The notes under the pieces: generated by a model
The model's input: only the letters and a program-made list of their open reading frames with translations
Database searches by the model: none
Told to the model about the DNA's origin: nothing
DNA from: Oceanospirillaceae bacterium
Lineage (GTDB): Bacteria > Pseudomonadota > Gammaproteobacteria > Pseudomonadales > Balneatricaceae
Reading direction: 5' to 3'
Assembly: GCA_013215505.1 (NCBI GenBank)
Contig: JABSQZ010000001.1
Span: forward strand, 738,881 to 802,880
DNA: 64,000 nt
In this document: positions 18,198-27,727 of the stretch, piece after piece
Layout: every line of letters starts with the position of its first letter
Numbering within the stretch: position 1 is the first letter of the stretch
Translations under genes and position numbers: made by a program

Positions 18198-18420
18198 CTC
18201 ATGCTCCAGTCTATCTTAAGTTAATAGAGGGATCAGGTAGGTGGCATCAAACCACTTCACGTCTCGCTGAAACCCTCGTACCTATGCTGTTCGAGCACTT
18301 GTTAATTTCCGTAGCCCTCCAACGATTGTGTTACCATGGCATAGTAATGATGAATGAAAAACTACGCAAACAACCAATATCGAGTCAAAGGCTTAGAAAA
18401 ACTACAAGGAACGAGCTGCA

Positions 18421-19317
18421 ATGAAACCGACGATCCCGCCGCCTAACTGGCTTAGGAGTTTTGAGGCCGCCGGTAGGCTTGGAAGCTTCACGGAAGCCGC
18501 TACGGAACTATGTGTCACACCTTCAGCAGTCAGCCAGCAGGTACGGCTCCTGGAGCACCATTTGGGGGCGAAACTCTTTCTTCGTCTGCCTCGGGGTCTG
18601 GAGTTGACAGATCAGGGAAAAAGTTTTCTGCCCGCCGTTCAGGGCGGATTTAGTTCGATCACGCAGGCTGCTGCCGATTTATTCGATTCTGCGGGTTCGA
18701 ATCTTGTTGTCTTGCGCGTCAATACATCCTTCGCTTATTGCTGGCTGGCAAATCGTCTCACCGATTTCCAGGCCGCCAATCCCTCGATTCAGCTCAGAAT
18801 TTACCTGACACACTGGCCGGAGGACACAGATTGGGAGGGGTTGTCCCTGGAGATTCGCTATGGGGATGGCAGGTGGGCGGGATTTAAGTCTGATCGCTTG
18901 ACCGAGGAAGAAGTTTTCCCTGTTTGCGCTCCCGAGATTCGCAACCGGTCTCCTCGCTTCAAGAGTCCGTTAGATATCCTGGGTCAACCGTTGTTACACA
19001 CGGTCGGCGAAGGCGACGGCTGGAATCTATGGCTGGAGGCTGCGGGTGTCTCGGGCCAGGCCATCCCTCGGGGGTTCCAGTTTGATAGCACGGGCATGGC
19101 CCTCGCCGTTGCCGCGGCAGGTGGTGGCATTGCACTTGCAAAAAGTTTTTTGGCAAAAGAATACCTAGAATCAGGTCAATTAGTCGCCCCCTTTAATATT
19201 TCTGCAATAACCGGAAAAGGCTATTTCCTCGTCGCACCTGCGGATCGAGTCGAAACGCCCGAGACTGCCGCATTTCGCAGCTGGATTATGGAGAATATTG
19301 CCTCAGGTAGTCATTAG
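18421..19317 (+). CDS. LysR-family regulator (GcvA-like)
   Basis: The product (298 aa) opens PPNWLRSFEAAGRLGSFTEA, the GcvA-type HTH start, followed by CVTPSAVSQQVRLLEHHLGA and an effector domain containing VCAPEI and AVAAAGGGIALAKSFLA. It is divergent from the 2OG-dioxygenase gene, 223 bases apart, and is the likely regulator of it. CAAGGAACGAGCTGCA provides a ribosome site before the ATG. Codon use is GC-rich like the dioxygenase gene. Immediately after its stop lies the tail of an unrelated LysR paralogue. Confidence 0.85.
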   Translation: MKPTIPPPNWLRSFEAAGRLGSFTEAATELCVTPSAVSQQVRLLEHHLGAKLFLRLPRGLELTDQGKSFLPAVQGGFSSITQAAADLFDSAGSNLVVLRVNTSFAYCWLANRLTDFQAANPSIQLRIYLTHWPEDTDWEGLSLEIRYGDGRWAGFKSDRLTEEEVFPVCAPEIRNRSPRFKSPLDILGQPLLHTVGEGDGWNLWLEAAGVSGQAIPRGFQFDSTGMALAVAAAGGGIALAKSFLAKEYLESGQLVAPFNISAITGKGYFLVAPADRVETPETAAFRSWIMENIASGSH

Positions 19318-19324
19318 TGTACTT

Positions 19325-19476
19325 GGGGTCGACTGGTCAGGTTATTCCCTGACCATTTGAAAATCATCACTAAGTATATTTGCGCTAATCCCCCCATAAA
19401 AAAGATCGCATTGCACAAAATTCTGACCTTCATAAAATATCAAATAAAACAATTATCAATGAGCCAGTTTGGATGA
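19325..19476 (+). pseudogene. LysR paralogue, C-terminal remnant
   Basis: GGTCGACTGGTCAGGTTATT and AAACAATTATCAATGAGCCA align with the last 45 or so codons of the LysR gene at 13209-14111 (RLVVLFPEQLDIITNYV to LSMGQIE). The same downstream tail and a dispersed repeat copy follow. Everything upstream of this point has been replaced by the GC-richer 2OG-dioxygenase/LysR block. It is non-functional. Confidence 0.8.
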
Positions 19477-19522
19477 CCACTCACCGAAAACCGCGAGTAA
19501 ATTAAATTTCCTCAACACCGAT

Positions 19523-19562
19523 AATGTCTGCAATTGGCCGATAGCGCCGCTTATCAATCACG
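19523..19562 (+). repeat. Dispersed repeat copy 13 (5' fragment)
   Basis: AATGTCTGCAATTGGCCGAT, then AGCGCCGCTTATCAATCAC. It follows the LysR remnant 46 bases after its stop, as in copies 4 and 10. Confidence 0.75.
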
Positions 19563-19570
19563 CTAACAAA

Positions 19571-20032
19571 TCAGTTCTTTGTATTTTCTGTATTGGGTTT
19601 CAGGCTATCGTAATATTGATCTAAGATCTGATTTATTTTCCTGATCTCTTTTGTATCATTGTCCTCTATCAAATAATCTAAAAAATTATTTAGGAAACGA
19701 TAGTCATCATCATTGTCTATATATCCTTTCAGCACTATACACTCAGCTTCTTTTCTCAAATCAACCAAAGGTTCATTGGTACTCATAATTATAAGCTTGG
19801 AAAGTACACTTTGGTGATAGGAACTTAGGTCACCAACCATTTCTGCTAAGTCCTTTTTGAGTATTTTAAGCCCTCCAAGGTTTCTCCTTTTGTATGTAGC
19901 TTCAACAATGGCTTTGAAATTTGACAGCATATAGGCAGCGCTATTATCGACTTCTGAAATGTATTCGATTACTGTTATGCACCACGCTCTATGGGATTTA
20001 ATCTCCGCTAACCTTTTTATATTCTTATCCAT
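19571..20032 (-). CDS. Hypothetical helical protein (153 aa)
   Basis: The frame starts MDKNIKRLAEIKSHRAWCIT, after an AGGACC ribosome site. The product is predicted almost entirely helical, charged and cytoplasmic, with no recognised domain. A small membrane-protein gene lies just upstream on the same strand (51 bases apart), so both may share a transcript. Its A+T-rich codons match the surroundings. Function is unknown. Confidence 0.6.
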   Translation of the reverse strand: MDKNIKRLAEIKSHRAWCITVIEYISEVDNSAAYMLSNFKAIVEATYKRRNLGGLKILKKDLAEMVGDLSSYHQSVLSKLIIMSTNEPLVDLRKEAECIVLKGYIDNDDDYRFLNNFLDYLIEDNDTKEIRKINQILDQYYDSLKPNTENTKN

Positions 20033-20083
20033 TAGTAAGGTCCTATAACAGAAGACATTTCAAATATTACTTGAACGTTACGG

Positions 20084-20380
20084 TTACAACTCCGGCGGCA
20101 ACATACTGCCGAACAAAGCAACCAAACTTAAAACAACGAACAGGATCCACCATGAGACGAAGGTGCCTTTGGTGTACATCGGCTTGCGCCTAAAAACAAT
20201 ACGTGCCAGCCATACGATAAAGAAAGGAAGCAAAACATTCATTAATGAGCGGCCAATTATGAAGCCCCAGTCATAGGTAATATTTCCTTCATTAGTAACT
20301 ATTAAACTGAGTGAAATATAGGTGAATGCGATACTTATTAATAGCATCACGCCAGCATTGATATTTATTGCTTTATTCAT
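20084..20380 (-). CDS. Small integral membrane protein (98 aa)
   Basis: Three hydrophobic segments are visible: NAGVMLLISIAFTYISLSLI, LMNVLLPFFIVWLARIVF and VSWWILFVVLSLVALFG. A basic loop (FRRKPMYTKG) suggests a cytoplasmic side between the second and third. AAAAGGGCAATTGAACT precedes the ATG. I do not recognise the family. It is probably co-transcribed with the helical protein gene downstream. Confidence 0.6.
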   Translation of the reverse strand: MNKAININAGVMLLISIAFTYISLSLIVTNEGNITYDWGFIIGRSLMNVLLPFFIVWLARIVFRRKPMYTKGTFVSWWILFVVLSLVALFGSMLPPEL

Positions 20381-20628
20381 AGTTCAATTGCCCTTTTAAC
20401 TGCCCATTAAGCCGACAAGGGCAGTATTTAAACACCACTTAGTCAGTTTATTATGCATAATTAAATTCCATTAACCTAATATTATCACATATATTCAGTT
20501 AGTTAGAGCTATAACTGGTGATATGAGACGGGCATTATTCTTCATAATAATTATATATTGGAATGTATATGTGACCCGACAAAGGTGAGGAACTTCCACT
20601 GTAGTAGTGTAAGTTTTTAGATATCTGG

Positions 20629-20728
20629 AATGACTGCTTTTGGCCGACAGTCGCCATAGCTAACCGAAGATTCAGCGTTTGCAAGTCAGCCTGTGTAATG
20701 GCAAAGCACATAGCTGCCGTTTCCGTTA
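20629..20728 (+). repeat. Dispersed repeat copy 14 (type A)
   Basis: AATGACTGCTTTTGGCCGAC, AGTCGCCATAGCTAACCGAA, GTTTGCAAGTCAGCCTGTG and AAGCACATAGCTGCCGTTT. The distal 3' module is missing. The rest of 20381-20803 shows no gene. Confidence 0.85.
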
Positions 20729-20803
20729 TAGCCATATGTTAACTTTTGAGTCCACTTTAATTTCGGGGAATTACCACCTAGTGGGCCTAATCCTGGAGCC
20801 AGT

Positions 20804-21487
20804 TTAAAAATGATAAGAAATACCTAATTGTATAGTCTCTTCATCATAGTCATAACTCTCTGTTGTGTGAGGCCCCACAAAATTAGGATTGAAACTTTCA
20901 GTCGAGTATTCAGCATGCCTATATTCTATACGTGCTGATAAGTTACTTGTTACAAAGTGCTCTAAGCCCAAACCCGTAAGCCAACCTTTGTTCCATTCTC
21001 TATTTGAATCAGAATCTACTGTAGGTATTAGGTCTGTAATTTTTCTTTGGATTCTAGCAATAGAATAACCACCCAACACATATAAAAGTGTTTGATCATT
21101 ATTGAGCACATGACCTAAACGGCCTTTGATAGATGCAGACTGCTCCACTTTTGTTGATACTGGCCAACTTGTGTTTAGCACACCAAGTTCTTTTTGAAAA
21201 GATGAGTAATCAGCATCTATATAGTTATAGTCAACTTCTATTCCTAACAAAACGTTATTATTAAAGACGTAGTTAAAGCCAGCTGTTAGTCCAAAGAACT
21301 CACCCTCAGGTGATGTGTCTTGTGAAAAATCATTTTGGACCCCATGATCAAACTCAAATCCTTGATCATCACCGTTAGCATAACCAATTTGCAGACCTAA
21401 ATAAGGACCAGAAAATTGACTCTCAGCGTATACTGAACTCATAGCTATAGTGCAAACCAATGCAACGAAAATTTGTCTTAATTTCAT
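20804..21487 (-). CDS. Outer-membrane beta-barrel protein
   Basis: A signal peptide (MKLRQIFVALVCTIAMSSVY) precedes a 200-residue barrel that opens FSGPYLGLQIGYANGDDQG and ends TIQLGISYHF, with a C-terminal phenylalanine as required for outer-membrane insertion. Repeated Gly/aromatic strands (GEFFGLTAGFNYVFNNN, NLSARIEYRHAEYS) fit the eight-stranded OmpA/OmpW-like family. Its role is unknown; such porin-like proteins may act in adhesion or envelope stability. It seems monocistronic. Confidence 0.8.
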   Translation of the reverse strand: MKLRQIFVALVCTIAMSSVYAESQFSGPYLGLQIGYANGDDQGFEFDHGVQNDFSQDTSPEGEFFGLTAGFNYVFNNNVLLGIEVDYNYIDADYSSFQKELGVLNTSWPVSTKVEQSASIKGRLGHVLNNDQTLLYVLGGYSIARIQRKITDLIPTVDSDSNREWNKGWLTGLGLEHFVTSNLSARIEYRHAEYSTESFNPNFVGPHTTESYDYDEETIQLGISYHF

Positions 21488-21581
21488 TTAAAAAATTACC
21501 ATGATAAAAATATATAGATGCATGTACTATAGATCCGTACTTTTGTAGAGAATAAACTCCATCTGAATTTCTAGCGCTTCT

Positions 21582-21758
21582 CTAATCACCAGAATTTTCC
21601 CTTTTAGCAATAATCCCTGTTTCATTACCAGAAAGGCTTTGTGCGGTAGTTTCTAGTTGACCAGTAACAATCGTGAAATCAGTCGCGTAAGCGGGCATTG
21701 ATAATAGTAGAATAAATCTAAAGCTTGATATTAGTTTAATGGCTGCTCGCAACAACAT
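21582..21758 (-). pseudogene. Exported stub, possibly an autotransporter N-terminus
   Basis: Starting at ATG 21758 (AGGG eight bases upstream), the frame gives a signal peptide (MLLRAAIKLISSFRFILLLS) and then DFTIVTGQLETTAQSLSGNE, ending after 58 residues at TAG. The mature start resembles the opening repeats of autotransporter passengers. No barrel follows. A longer frame opens at 21827. It may be a decayed autotransporter start, or a genuine small secreted peptide. Confidence 0.4.
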
Positions 21759-21861
21759 AACTTTTACCCTGAAACAAATTGGGAATATATTCGCAAAGAA
21801 GAACGGACGCATAATAGTTGGCTGCATTTGTTCTGCGTTAAGATAGCCAACTATTTAATCC

Positions 21862-23184
21862 TTATGCATCCGCACCTGCGCCATACCCTCTGCGCTTTAA
21901 CTCAATCATCATTCCAATATCTAACAATGGCCGAGACGGCATCCATTTGGGAGAAGGATACTTGATGACATCTTCGAGTAATTGATTCGAGTCCCCCAAC
22001 GCGAAATCAGCCAAAGCAACCCCCATCGCACTGCCCTTTGATATTCCTGATCCGTTATAACAACCTGATGCATAAATACGCTCCCCTAACTTGCCAAAAA
22101 AACTGGTAGAATTGCGGCTCACACTAAGCACTCCCTGCCAGGTATGTTCAATAGTTAAGTCTGCCAGCATAGGGAAACGTTCGCGCAACCCTGTTTGGTG
22201 TATCTGCTTGTTCGATTGCATTTGTTGCGTACTGTATGGCTCTGCTGCTCTATAGGACGCCGTATTGCGAATTAAGATACGATGATCCTGGGTATATCGC
22301 AAAGTGGCACCCATGCTATGCAGTGAAATAATCCCCCAATCGCTTGGATCACCCAAAGCTGCTTGTTCTGCGCGGGTCAAGCGACGGCTAAGGCTGCTGG
22401 TTAATGTAAGCGGTATCGTGTGCACAGGGTATGGAGCCATGGCATGCAGATAGGCGTTACCTGCTAGAACCAGTTGTTTTGCAATAATGGCCCCTTCTGG
22501 ACAGTCCACATGAATTTTTCCACTATGATCAGAAATTTTAATGGCAGGAGAATGATCAAAAAGAGCCACATTATCTGGCAGGCTACGACTGAGACCGCGG
22601 ACAAGAGCTGCTGGATTCAACAACACATCACCTTTTGTCCAAATACCGCGTTGATAGTAGGGTATCCCTAAACGTTTTGATAAATCCTTTCCAGATAAGT
22701 CTTCAAATTCCACATCGGCAGCTTGCAACCAACTAACGAAATCATCAGCTGATTTTGTAGTTGAGTCTTCGGCCCCACAGTTGTATCTCCCAACCTCCCG
22801 CCACTGACAGCTTATCTGGTAATCATCTACCAGCTCACGTAATGAATTGATTCCAGCTTGGTTAATCCTATTTATGCGCTTAAATTCTGGTAGTTTATCG
22901 GGGTGGAATGAAGATCCAAAAGTGGATGTTCCGACGGCAAAACCTGAATTGCGAGCCGAGGCTCCCTCGCCAATCGCTGCAGCATCTAAGATGATTATTT
23001 TATCATTTGGTCTGGCTACCGCCATACGCCTGGCAAAGGCAATTCCCGTAAACCCCCCGCCAATTATCACCCAATCCGCAGAATGGTTTCCTTCTAAAAC
23101 AGGAAAATTCTCACGGGGCCCAAGACATTTTATCCACCCACATGATTGGTCATTACTTGGAATTAATTTTATTTGTTTTTCCAT
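21862..23184 (-). CDS. FAD-dependent amine/amino-acid oxidoreductase (DAO family)
   Basis: The 440-aa product has the dinucleotide-binding motif ADWVIIGGGFTGIAFARR near residue 37, the EGASARNSGFAVG segment typical of gamma-glutamylputrescine-oxidase-like enzymes, and a late FAD-contacting region (YASGCYNGSGISKGSAMG). Family knowledge: these flavoenzymes oxidise secondary or primary amines to imines, passing electrons to oxygen. The substrate here is unknown. The gene is divergent from a LysR gene at 23325 (140 bases apart), its probable regulator. Cytoplasmic; no signal peptide. Confidence 0.85.
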   Translation of the reverse strand: MEKQIKLIPSNDQSCGWIKCLGPRENFPVLEGNHSADWVIIGGGFTGIAFARRMAVARPNDKIIILDAAAIGEGASARNSGFAVGTSTFGSSFHPDKLPEFKRINRINQAGINSLRELVDDYQISCQWREVGRYNCGAEDSTTKSADDFVSWLQAADVEFEDLSGKDLSKRLGIPYYQRGIWTKGDVLLNPAALVRGLSRSLPDNVALFDHSPAIKISDHSGKIHVDCPEGAIIAKQLVLAGNAYLHAMAPYPVHTIPLTLTSSLSRRLTRAEQAALGDPSDWGIISLHSMGATLRYTQDHRILIRNTASYRAAEPYSTQQMQSNKQIHQTGLRERFPMLADLTIEHTWQGVLSVSRNSTSFFGKLGERIYASGCYNGSGISKGSAMGVALADFALGDSNQLLEDVIKYPSPKWMPSRPLLDIGMMIELKRRGYGAGADA

Positions 23185-23324
23185 TTTCCATCTATCCTGC
23201 TTGTATTGTTATCACTGGCAGTTTCCTAGAGAAACGAACCCATTGAATTTTTGATATGTGGACAATATAAATAAACAGTACATAATGATAATGAAATATT
23301 CAGATAACCTCATAACCAAATAGA

Positions 23325-24242
23325 ATGCAAATGAAATTAAAACAATTGCGCTTATTCAATGAAATCTACGTAACTGGCTCCCTGACTACAGCTGCTGGGC
23401 GTCTATTTATCAGCCAGCCCGCTGCTAGCAAAATATTGGCAAATCTTGAACATGATGTAGGTTATAAATTATTTCATCGTAAAAACGGCAAGCTTCAAGC
23501 AACCCCTGAAGCCAACCTTCTGCATGAAGAGGTACTAAGTGCCTTGCAACATATAAACCAGCTTGAGGACAGTTTTCGTCGGGCAGGTAGAGGTGCACGA
23601 GGAGAGATAAAAATTACCAGCATTCTAGGGCCAGCCCTTGGTTACCTCCCAGATTTAATTCGGAGATTCCAACTAGAGCATGAAGAAGCACACATTATTC
23701 TTGCAACTGGCACCTCATTGCCTATTCGAGAGATGGTTGCAACCGCAAAGATTGATATAGGAATAGCTGATATTGGTCTACAGTCGAACCGATACGATAT
23801 GACGGCAGTCACAATGCGCTGCAATTGTGCCTTACACACTAGCCATCCACTAGCAAACCAGCCCTTTGTTACACCTCTATTGCTGGGGGCTATAAATTGG
23901 ATCACCTATGGGAGCGAACATGAAACAACCACTCAATTAAAGGCAATCTATAAAGAACAACGCATTGCCTTTCAGAGTAATTTAACAGTACATTCAACTA
24001 TAATGGGGTTGGGCATGGTGGAAATGAATATGGGAGCAGCTATCATTGACTCGATGAGTAGCAATCATTTTCAGAGAAATATAGGGATTCAATTTCCCAA
24101 TGTAAAATTGGTTCCATTTAAACCGAGAGTCTTGGAAACAGTCGATATCATCTCGCAAAACTCTCGACCTATGTCCAATCTGACCACACTATTTCTAGCA
24201 AAACTACTAACAGAGATAAAAGAGTTTAATAACATTGCGTAA
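23325..24242 (+). CDS. LysR-family regulator
   Basis: The HTH (LKQLRLFNEIYVTGSLTTAA, then FISQPAASKILANLEHDVGY) is at the N-terminus, and the effector domain starts around residue 90 with GEIKITSILGPALGYLPDLI. Length, about 305 aa, is normal. Two in-frame ATGs (23325 and 23331) are possible starts. It is divergent from the FAD oxidoreductase gene and probably regulates it in response to that enzyme's substrate. Confidence 0.85.
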   Translation: MQMKLKQLRLFNEIYVTGSLTTAAGRLFISQPAASKILANLEHDVGYKLFHRKNGKLQATPEANLLHEEVLSALQHINQLEDSFRRAGRGARGEIKITSILGPALGYLPDLIRRFQLEHEEAHIILATGTSLPIREMVATAKIDIGIADIGLQSNRYDMTAVTMRCNCALHTSHPLANQPFVTPLLLGAINWITYGSEHETTTQLKAIYKEQRIAFQSNLTVHSTIMGLGMVEMNMGAAIIDSMSSNHFQRNIGIQFPNVKLVPFKPRVLETVDIISQNSRPMSNLTTLFLAKLLTEIKEFNNIA

Positions 24243-24450
24243 CTGGCTCAGTGACAAATGGACTAGCAGGAGCATTCAGTCTGAAATGCTTCTTTTGTGA
24301 CTAAATATTTAGTATTGAATGAGCAGACGAATCTCCTACAAACCCTTTCCCATACTACAACATTTTAAATTGGCCTTTTGAACATGTATATTACTTCAAA
24401 AATTTTAATCCTGGAGTAGGTTGTTTTCATCGATTGAAATCCCTAACAGG

Positions 24451-24488
24451 GTAATCCCCCTTATTAACTAAAGTCAAAAGTATAAGTG
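24451..24488 (+). repeat. Short flank repeat C, copy 1
   Basis: GTAATCCCCCTTATTAACT and AAGTCAAAAGTATAAG match 33786-33824. In both places the string lies just upstream of a dispersed-repeat copy, so the two copies share flanking DNA. Confidence 0.6.
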
Positions 24489-24489
24489 G

Positions 24490-24595
24490 AATGGCCGCTT
24501 TTGGCCGATACCGTAAATTTACTATCACACTACATATGCTAACTAATCAGTTCTAGTACCAGGTTGTACTTGTCACCTTGTAGACGTTTTTAAAA
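24490..24595 (+). repeat. Dispersed repeat copy 15 (type B, degenerate)
   Basis: AATGGCCGCTTTTGGCCGAT, a type B middle (ACTATCACACTACATATGCT, CAGTTCTAGTACCAGG) and a decayed TGTCACCTTGTAGACG. Confidence 0.65.
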
Positions 24596-24615
24596 ATGAT
24601 AACCATTGCGACCTC

Positions 24616-25773
24616 TTAGTTAACTTCGTTAGCAAGACATCTTGAATAATTAAGAATCTGTTGATATCCGTAACCCTTTTTTTCACTTGATATTAAGTGC
24701 AAGTCAACTAGTGGATTTGTATCACTTGTATCCATAAGCCTATACACTGTCATCCATGAATTACCATCTATTCTCATATTATGTAGATGTCTTTCATCTT
24801 GTCCCCTAAGTGTTGCAGGATTAGAACTAACTTCACCTAAGTACTCTATTGCCTTTTTAATAGTACCCCCTTTTTTGTTAGGCTTGTCAAATGTTGGAAG
24901 CCCAACTAGTTCTCCAACGTAACTTGCAATAACTAAGTCACCTAAAGTTTTGTTTTCTAAAAATAGATCCCAATTATCCATAATCACACCAGCAAGTGGA
25001 CCTTTGTAATGTTGGTGATACTTTCCATCTTCAGGAATCTTTTTGTATTCTTGCAAAAGATCTTTGTAACCGTCTTTGAAAATCTTTATGTCATGAGTTA
25101 CATAACCCCATAACATATAAGCTGCGGCTGCCTTTGAAACAGTATCAGGCCACCTATGACGTTGCTTTCTACCACCATTTGCATGGTGACTATAGTGACT
25201 GTGTTTATATAGAACATCGCCCCATTTTACAATTTCTTCTCTTTGCCCTGCTTTCCAAAGACCCCTATGATCCATAAAGTCCATAAAGATACTTAGATTA
25301 ATAAGCACCATTGTTTGTGCATAAGCAACACTAGAACCGCCCTTTACCCACCTGTTAACAGTAAAGTAACGTTCTTTAGCGGCATTTACCAAATATGGAA
25401 CATATTCATTAAGGAAGTCATCTTTTTGGTATGCTTTACTTTCGTCATATTCTGCTTCAAGGTAAGTTGCTATAGCATGATTAAAACCTACTGCAAAAAA
25501 CGAACTTTTTAGTTTTCCGTTACCACTAGTATGATCTCCACCTTTTGGTGTTGCATTCAACTTGGTATACTTTGTAGTATATAGTTGTCCACCTTTGCAA
25601 AATTTATTGCCTTCATATTTAAACAAAGGACTCGGTGATATGTTGCCTGATTTTGAAGCAGTAAACATATCTTCTACTAATGAATAGTCTGTATTATCTG
25701 TATTCCAGAAAGCAAAAGAACTTGTACTAAAGAAAACCGATAAGACTAATGGTGCAATAATTTTATTCATCAT
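24616..25773 (-). CDS. Exported protein, alginate-lyase-like helical fold
   Basis: A signal peptide (MMNKIIAPLVLSVFFSTSSF) precedes a 365-residue helical protein with conserved-looking aromatic and histidine clusters (YKHSHYSHHANGGRKQRHRW; GKYHQHYKGPLAGVIMDNWD). The arrangement resembles the alpha/alpha toroid of PL5-type alginate lyases and related polysaccharide lyases, but the standard NNHSYW motif is not clear, so the assignment is tentative. It would be periplasmic or secreted. No polysaccharide operon surrounds it. Confidence 0.45.
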   Translation of the reverse strand: MMNKIIAPLVLSVFFSTSSFAFWNTDNTDYSLVEDMFTASKSGNISPSPLFKYEGNKFCKGGQLYTTKYTKLNATPKGGDHTSGNGKLKSSFFAVGFNHAIATYLEAEYDESKAYQKDDFLNEYVPYLVNAAKERYFTVNRWVKGGSSVAYAQTMVLINLSIFMDFMDHRGLWKAGQREEIVKWGDVLYKHSHYSHHANGGRKQRHRWPDTVSKAAAAYMLWGYVTHDIKIFKDGYKDLLQEYKKIPEDGKYHQHYKGPLAGVIMDNWDLFLENKTLGDLVIASYVGELVGLPTFDKPNKKGGTIKKAIEYLGEVSSNPATLRGQDERHLHNMRIDGNSWMTVYRLMDTSDTNPLVDLHLISSEKKGYGYQQILNYSRCLANEVN

Positions 25774-25973
25774 ATTAACTGTATTAGATTATTAAATTAT
25801 TAAATTAATCTATTAATGTAGCACACTATAATGCACTTTATTGAAATCTAATCACAGTTTATATCTTGCATTACAGAGAAGGGTAACAGTAAAAGTAGCC
25901 CGTGAAATGTCAAGAAAAGTGCATATTTCATTAATATTCATTGATTGGTTTAGGTGTATCTGCTTGGCCATCT

Positions 25974-26430
25974 TTACTGTTGGATCATCAATCGATTTTC
26001 TATAAAAGCAAAAAAGAGTTTAGATATACTGTCTAGTAGCTTTTTCAGTTCTGGTGAATCGTATTCTTTGTCACAGATTAGAAAAGATACCTGATAATTA
26101 CTTCCACCAAATAGCTCCTTTCTCACAATCCATACTCCCTATTAACATCTGGGTATTTTTAGCCTCTTCATTGGCAAACATTCGATACATAGAATGACCG
26201 CTTTTGTTTAGGTTTATAGGATATCAGCCAGCACAATATCAACCTTATCTGCTCAGCCAGAAGCAGATGTCTTATAAACATCAAAGGAGGAAACTGCGGG
26301 ACGTTACTCAGAAGCTTGTTTTGCGCTGCAAACTATGGGGATTTGAAGCGTTTTCATATTGCTGAAATTGCTAATTACCTCCGCATCAACAGGATCATGT
26401 CACTCTCATCCATTACTTTTACTCCTTTTT
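25974..26430 (-). pseudogene. Decayed gene, possibly response-regulator-like
   Basis: The last 50 codons (25974-26126) form an open frame ending LLDSISKLFFAFIENRLMIQ. Upstream, broken frames carry a stretch reading KVDIVLADIL, reminiscent of the phosphoacceptor strand of response regulators, and MDESDMILLMRR. Several stops and shifts separate them. I can only say that a gene seems to have decayed here. The remainder of 25774-26527 shows nothing else. Confidence 0.25.
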
Positions 26431-26527
26431 CCCTTCTAATCTGCTAATTTTCTAGCCAATTCAGATATTTACTAGACCAGACACGCAGTTCACTCTCATC
26501 GTGATTAGTCGGTGAAGTCGAGCGTTA

Positions 26528-27717
26528 TTATACTCCCCCTAACTGCATCGGTAAGGCTCGCGCTTGCTGTTTTCGAGCTAATACTTCAATGATAATCATC
26601 GGCCCTCCACAATCTGGGCAGTAATAGGTACTGTCTTTCGGCACAGCTGTTTGTGCGCTGTGCTCGGATATCAGATCTACTTTTGATTCAGTCACAGCTA
26701 ATAGCTCTCGAGCACGTGCTAAGTTCTTCTTGCGCCTGACGTTGGCAATAAAACCGTAGTGGCGAATGCAGTGAAAACCCCAAGGTAATACATGCAGTAA
26801 GAAGGGTTGCAAAAACAGTCCGGTCGCCAGGCTCATGAGCTTATGGCGCTGTCCGCCTTTTAATCGGTAATCCTTCCAGCGAAAGCTGACAGTCTCTGCA
26901 TTGACTGACACCAGGCGGCTGTTGGCTATAGCAACTCGGTGCGTGTAGCGCAATAAATAGGCCAGTACAGCCTCGGGTCTGGCAAAGGGTTTCTTCGCAT
27001 GCACCACCCATTCAATGTGTTTAAGTGGATTGATCCATTTACGAAAGACTCTTCTTCACGCAGAGCTGTATGCTCGCTGAAAAATTGCAATTGCGCATGC
27101 AGCCGGCAAAGCTTCTGCACATATAAACGCCTGAACAATCGCGATAATACTCGCACTGGCAGGAAGTATCCCAGGCGACATTGCACCCAGCGCTCGCCAT
27201 CCAGAGAGACTCCACCCCGGGGACAATGCCGTGTACATGTGGATGATGCGTCAACGCTGATCCCCAGGTATGTAGCACAAAAGTAACCGCAAGCTTCGCC
27301 CCTAACGCTTTGGATCAGCGGCGATAGTCGGCAGTGTTACTGCCGCTGTTTGCAGTAACAGGCCGTACATCAGCTTTTTGTTGCTGTAGGCTAGCGTCCT
27401 GAGTGGCCCGGGAAGGGTAAATACCAGATGATAATAATCGACCGGCAGCAGCTCTACTTGCCGGGCCTCAAGCCAGCGCTTAGCGGAACTTGCCTGACAC
27501 TTCGGGCAGTGCCGGTTGCGACAGGAGTTGTAGGAGATCAGCTCGTGCTGGCAAGACTCACAGGCAGCAGATGACCACCCAGAACTTGGGTGCGACAGTC
27601 CTCGATAGCTGTCATTACTTTCAGTTGTGCCAGAGAGATATGCCCTGCATGTGTAGAACGCCAGGCTTTACCATAGGCACGGAAGATATCAGTCACTTCC
27701 AGAGTGGACTTGGACAT
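26528..27717 (-). pseudogene. IS91-family Y2 transposase, frameshifted
   Basis: In pieces across frames it encodes the N-terminal segment (from ATG 27717), a zinc-binding cluster (CESCQHELISYNSCRNRHC, CPKCQ), the SSAKRWLEARQVELLPVDYY region and the C-terminal part with the tyrosine motif AYLLRYTHRVAIANSRLVS (frame 26528-27007). At least two frame changes break it. An intact enzyme would drive rolling-circle-type transposition. Confidence 0.8.
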
Positions 27718-27727
27718 AACACTGGCT

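Noticed and set aside
20535-20735. Minus-strand frame of 66 codons
   Set aside because: It is the reverse reading of dispersed repeat copy 14; the same nonsense peptide (LRLAMATVG) appears in the truncated WYL regulator.
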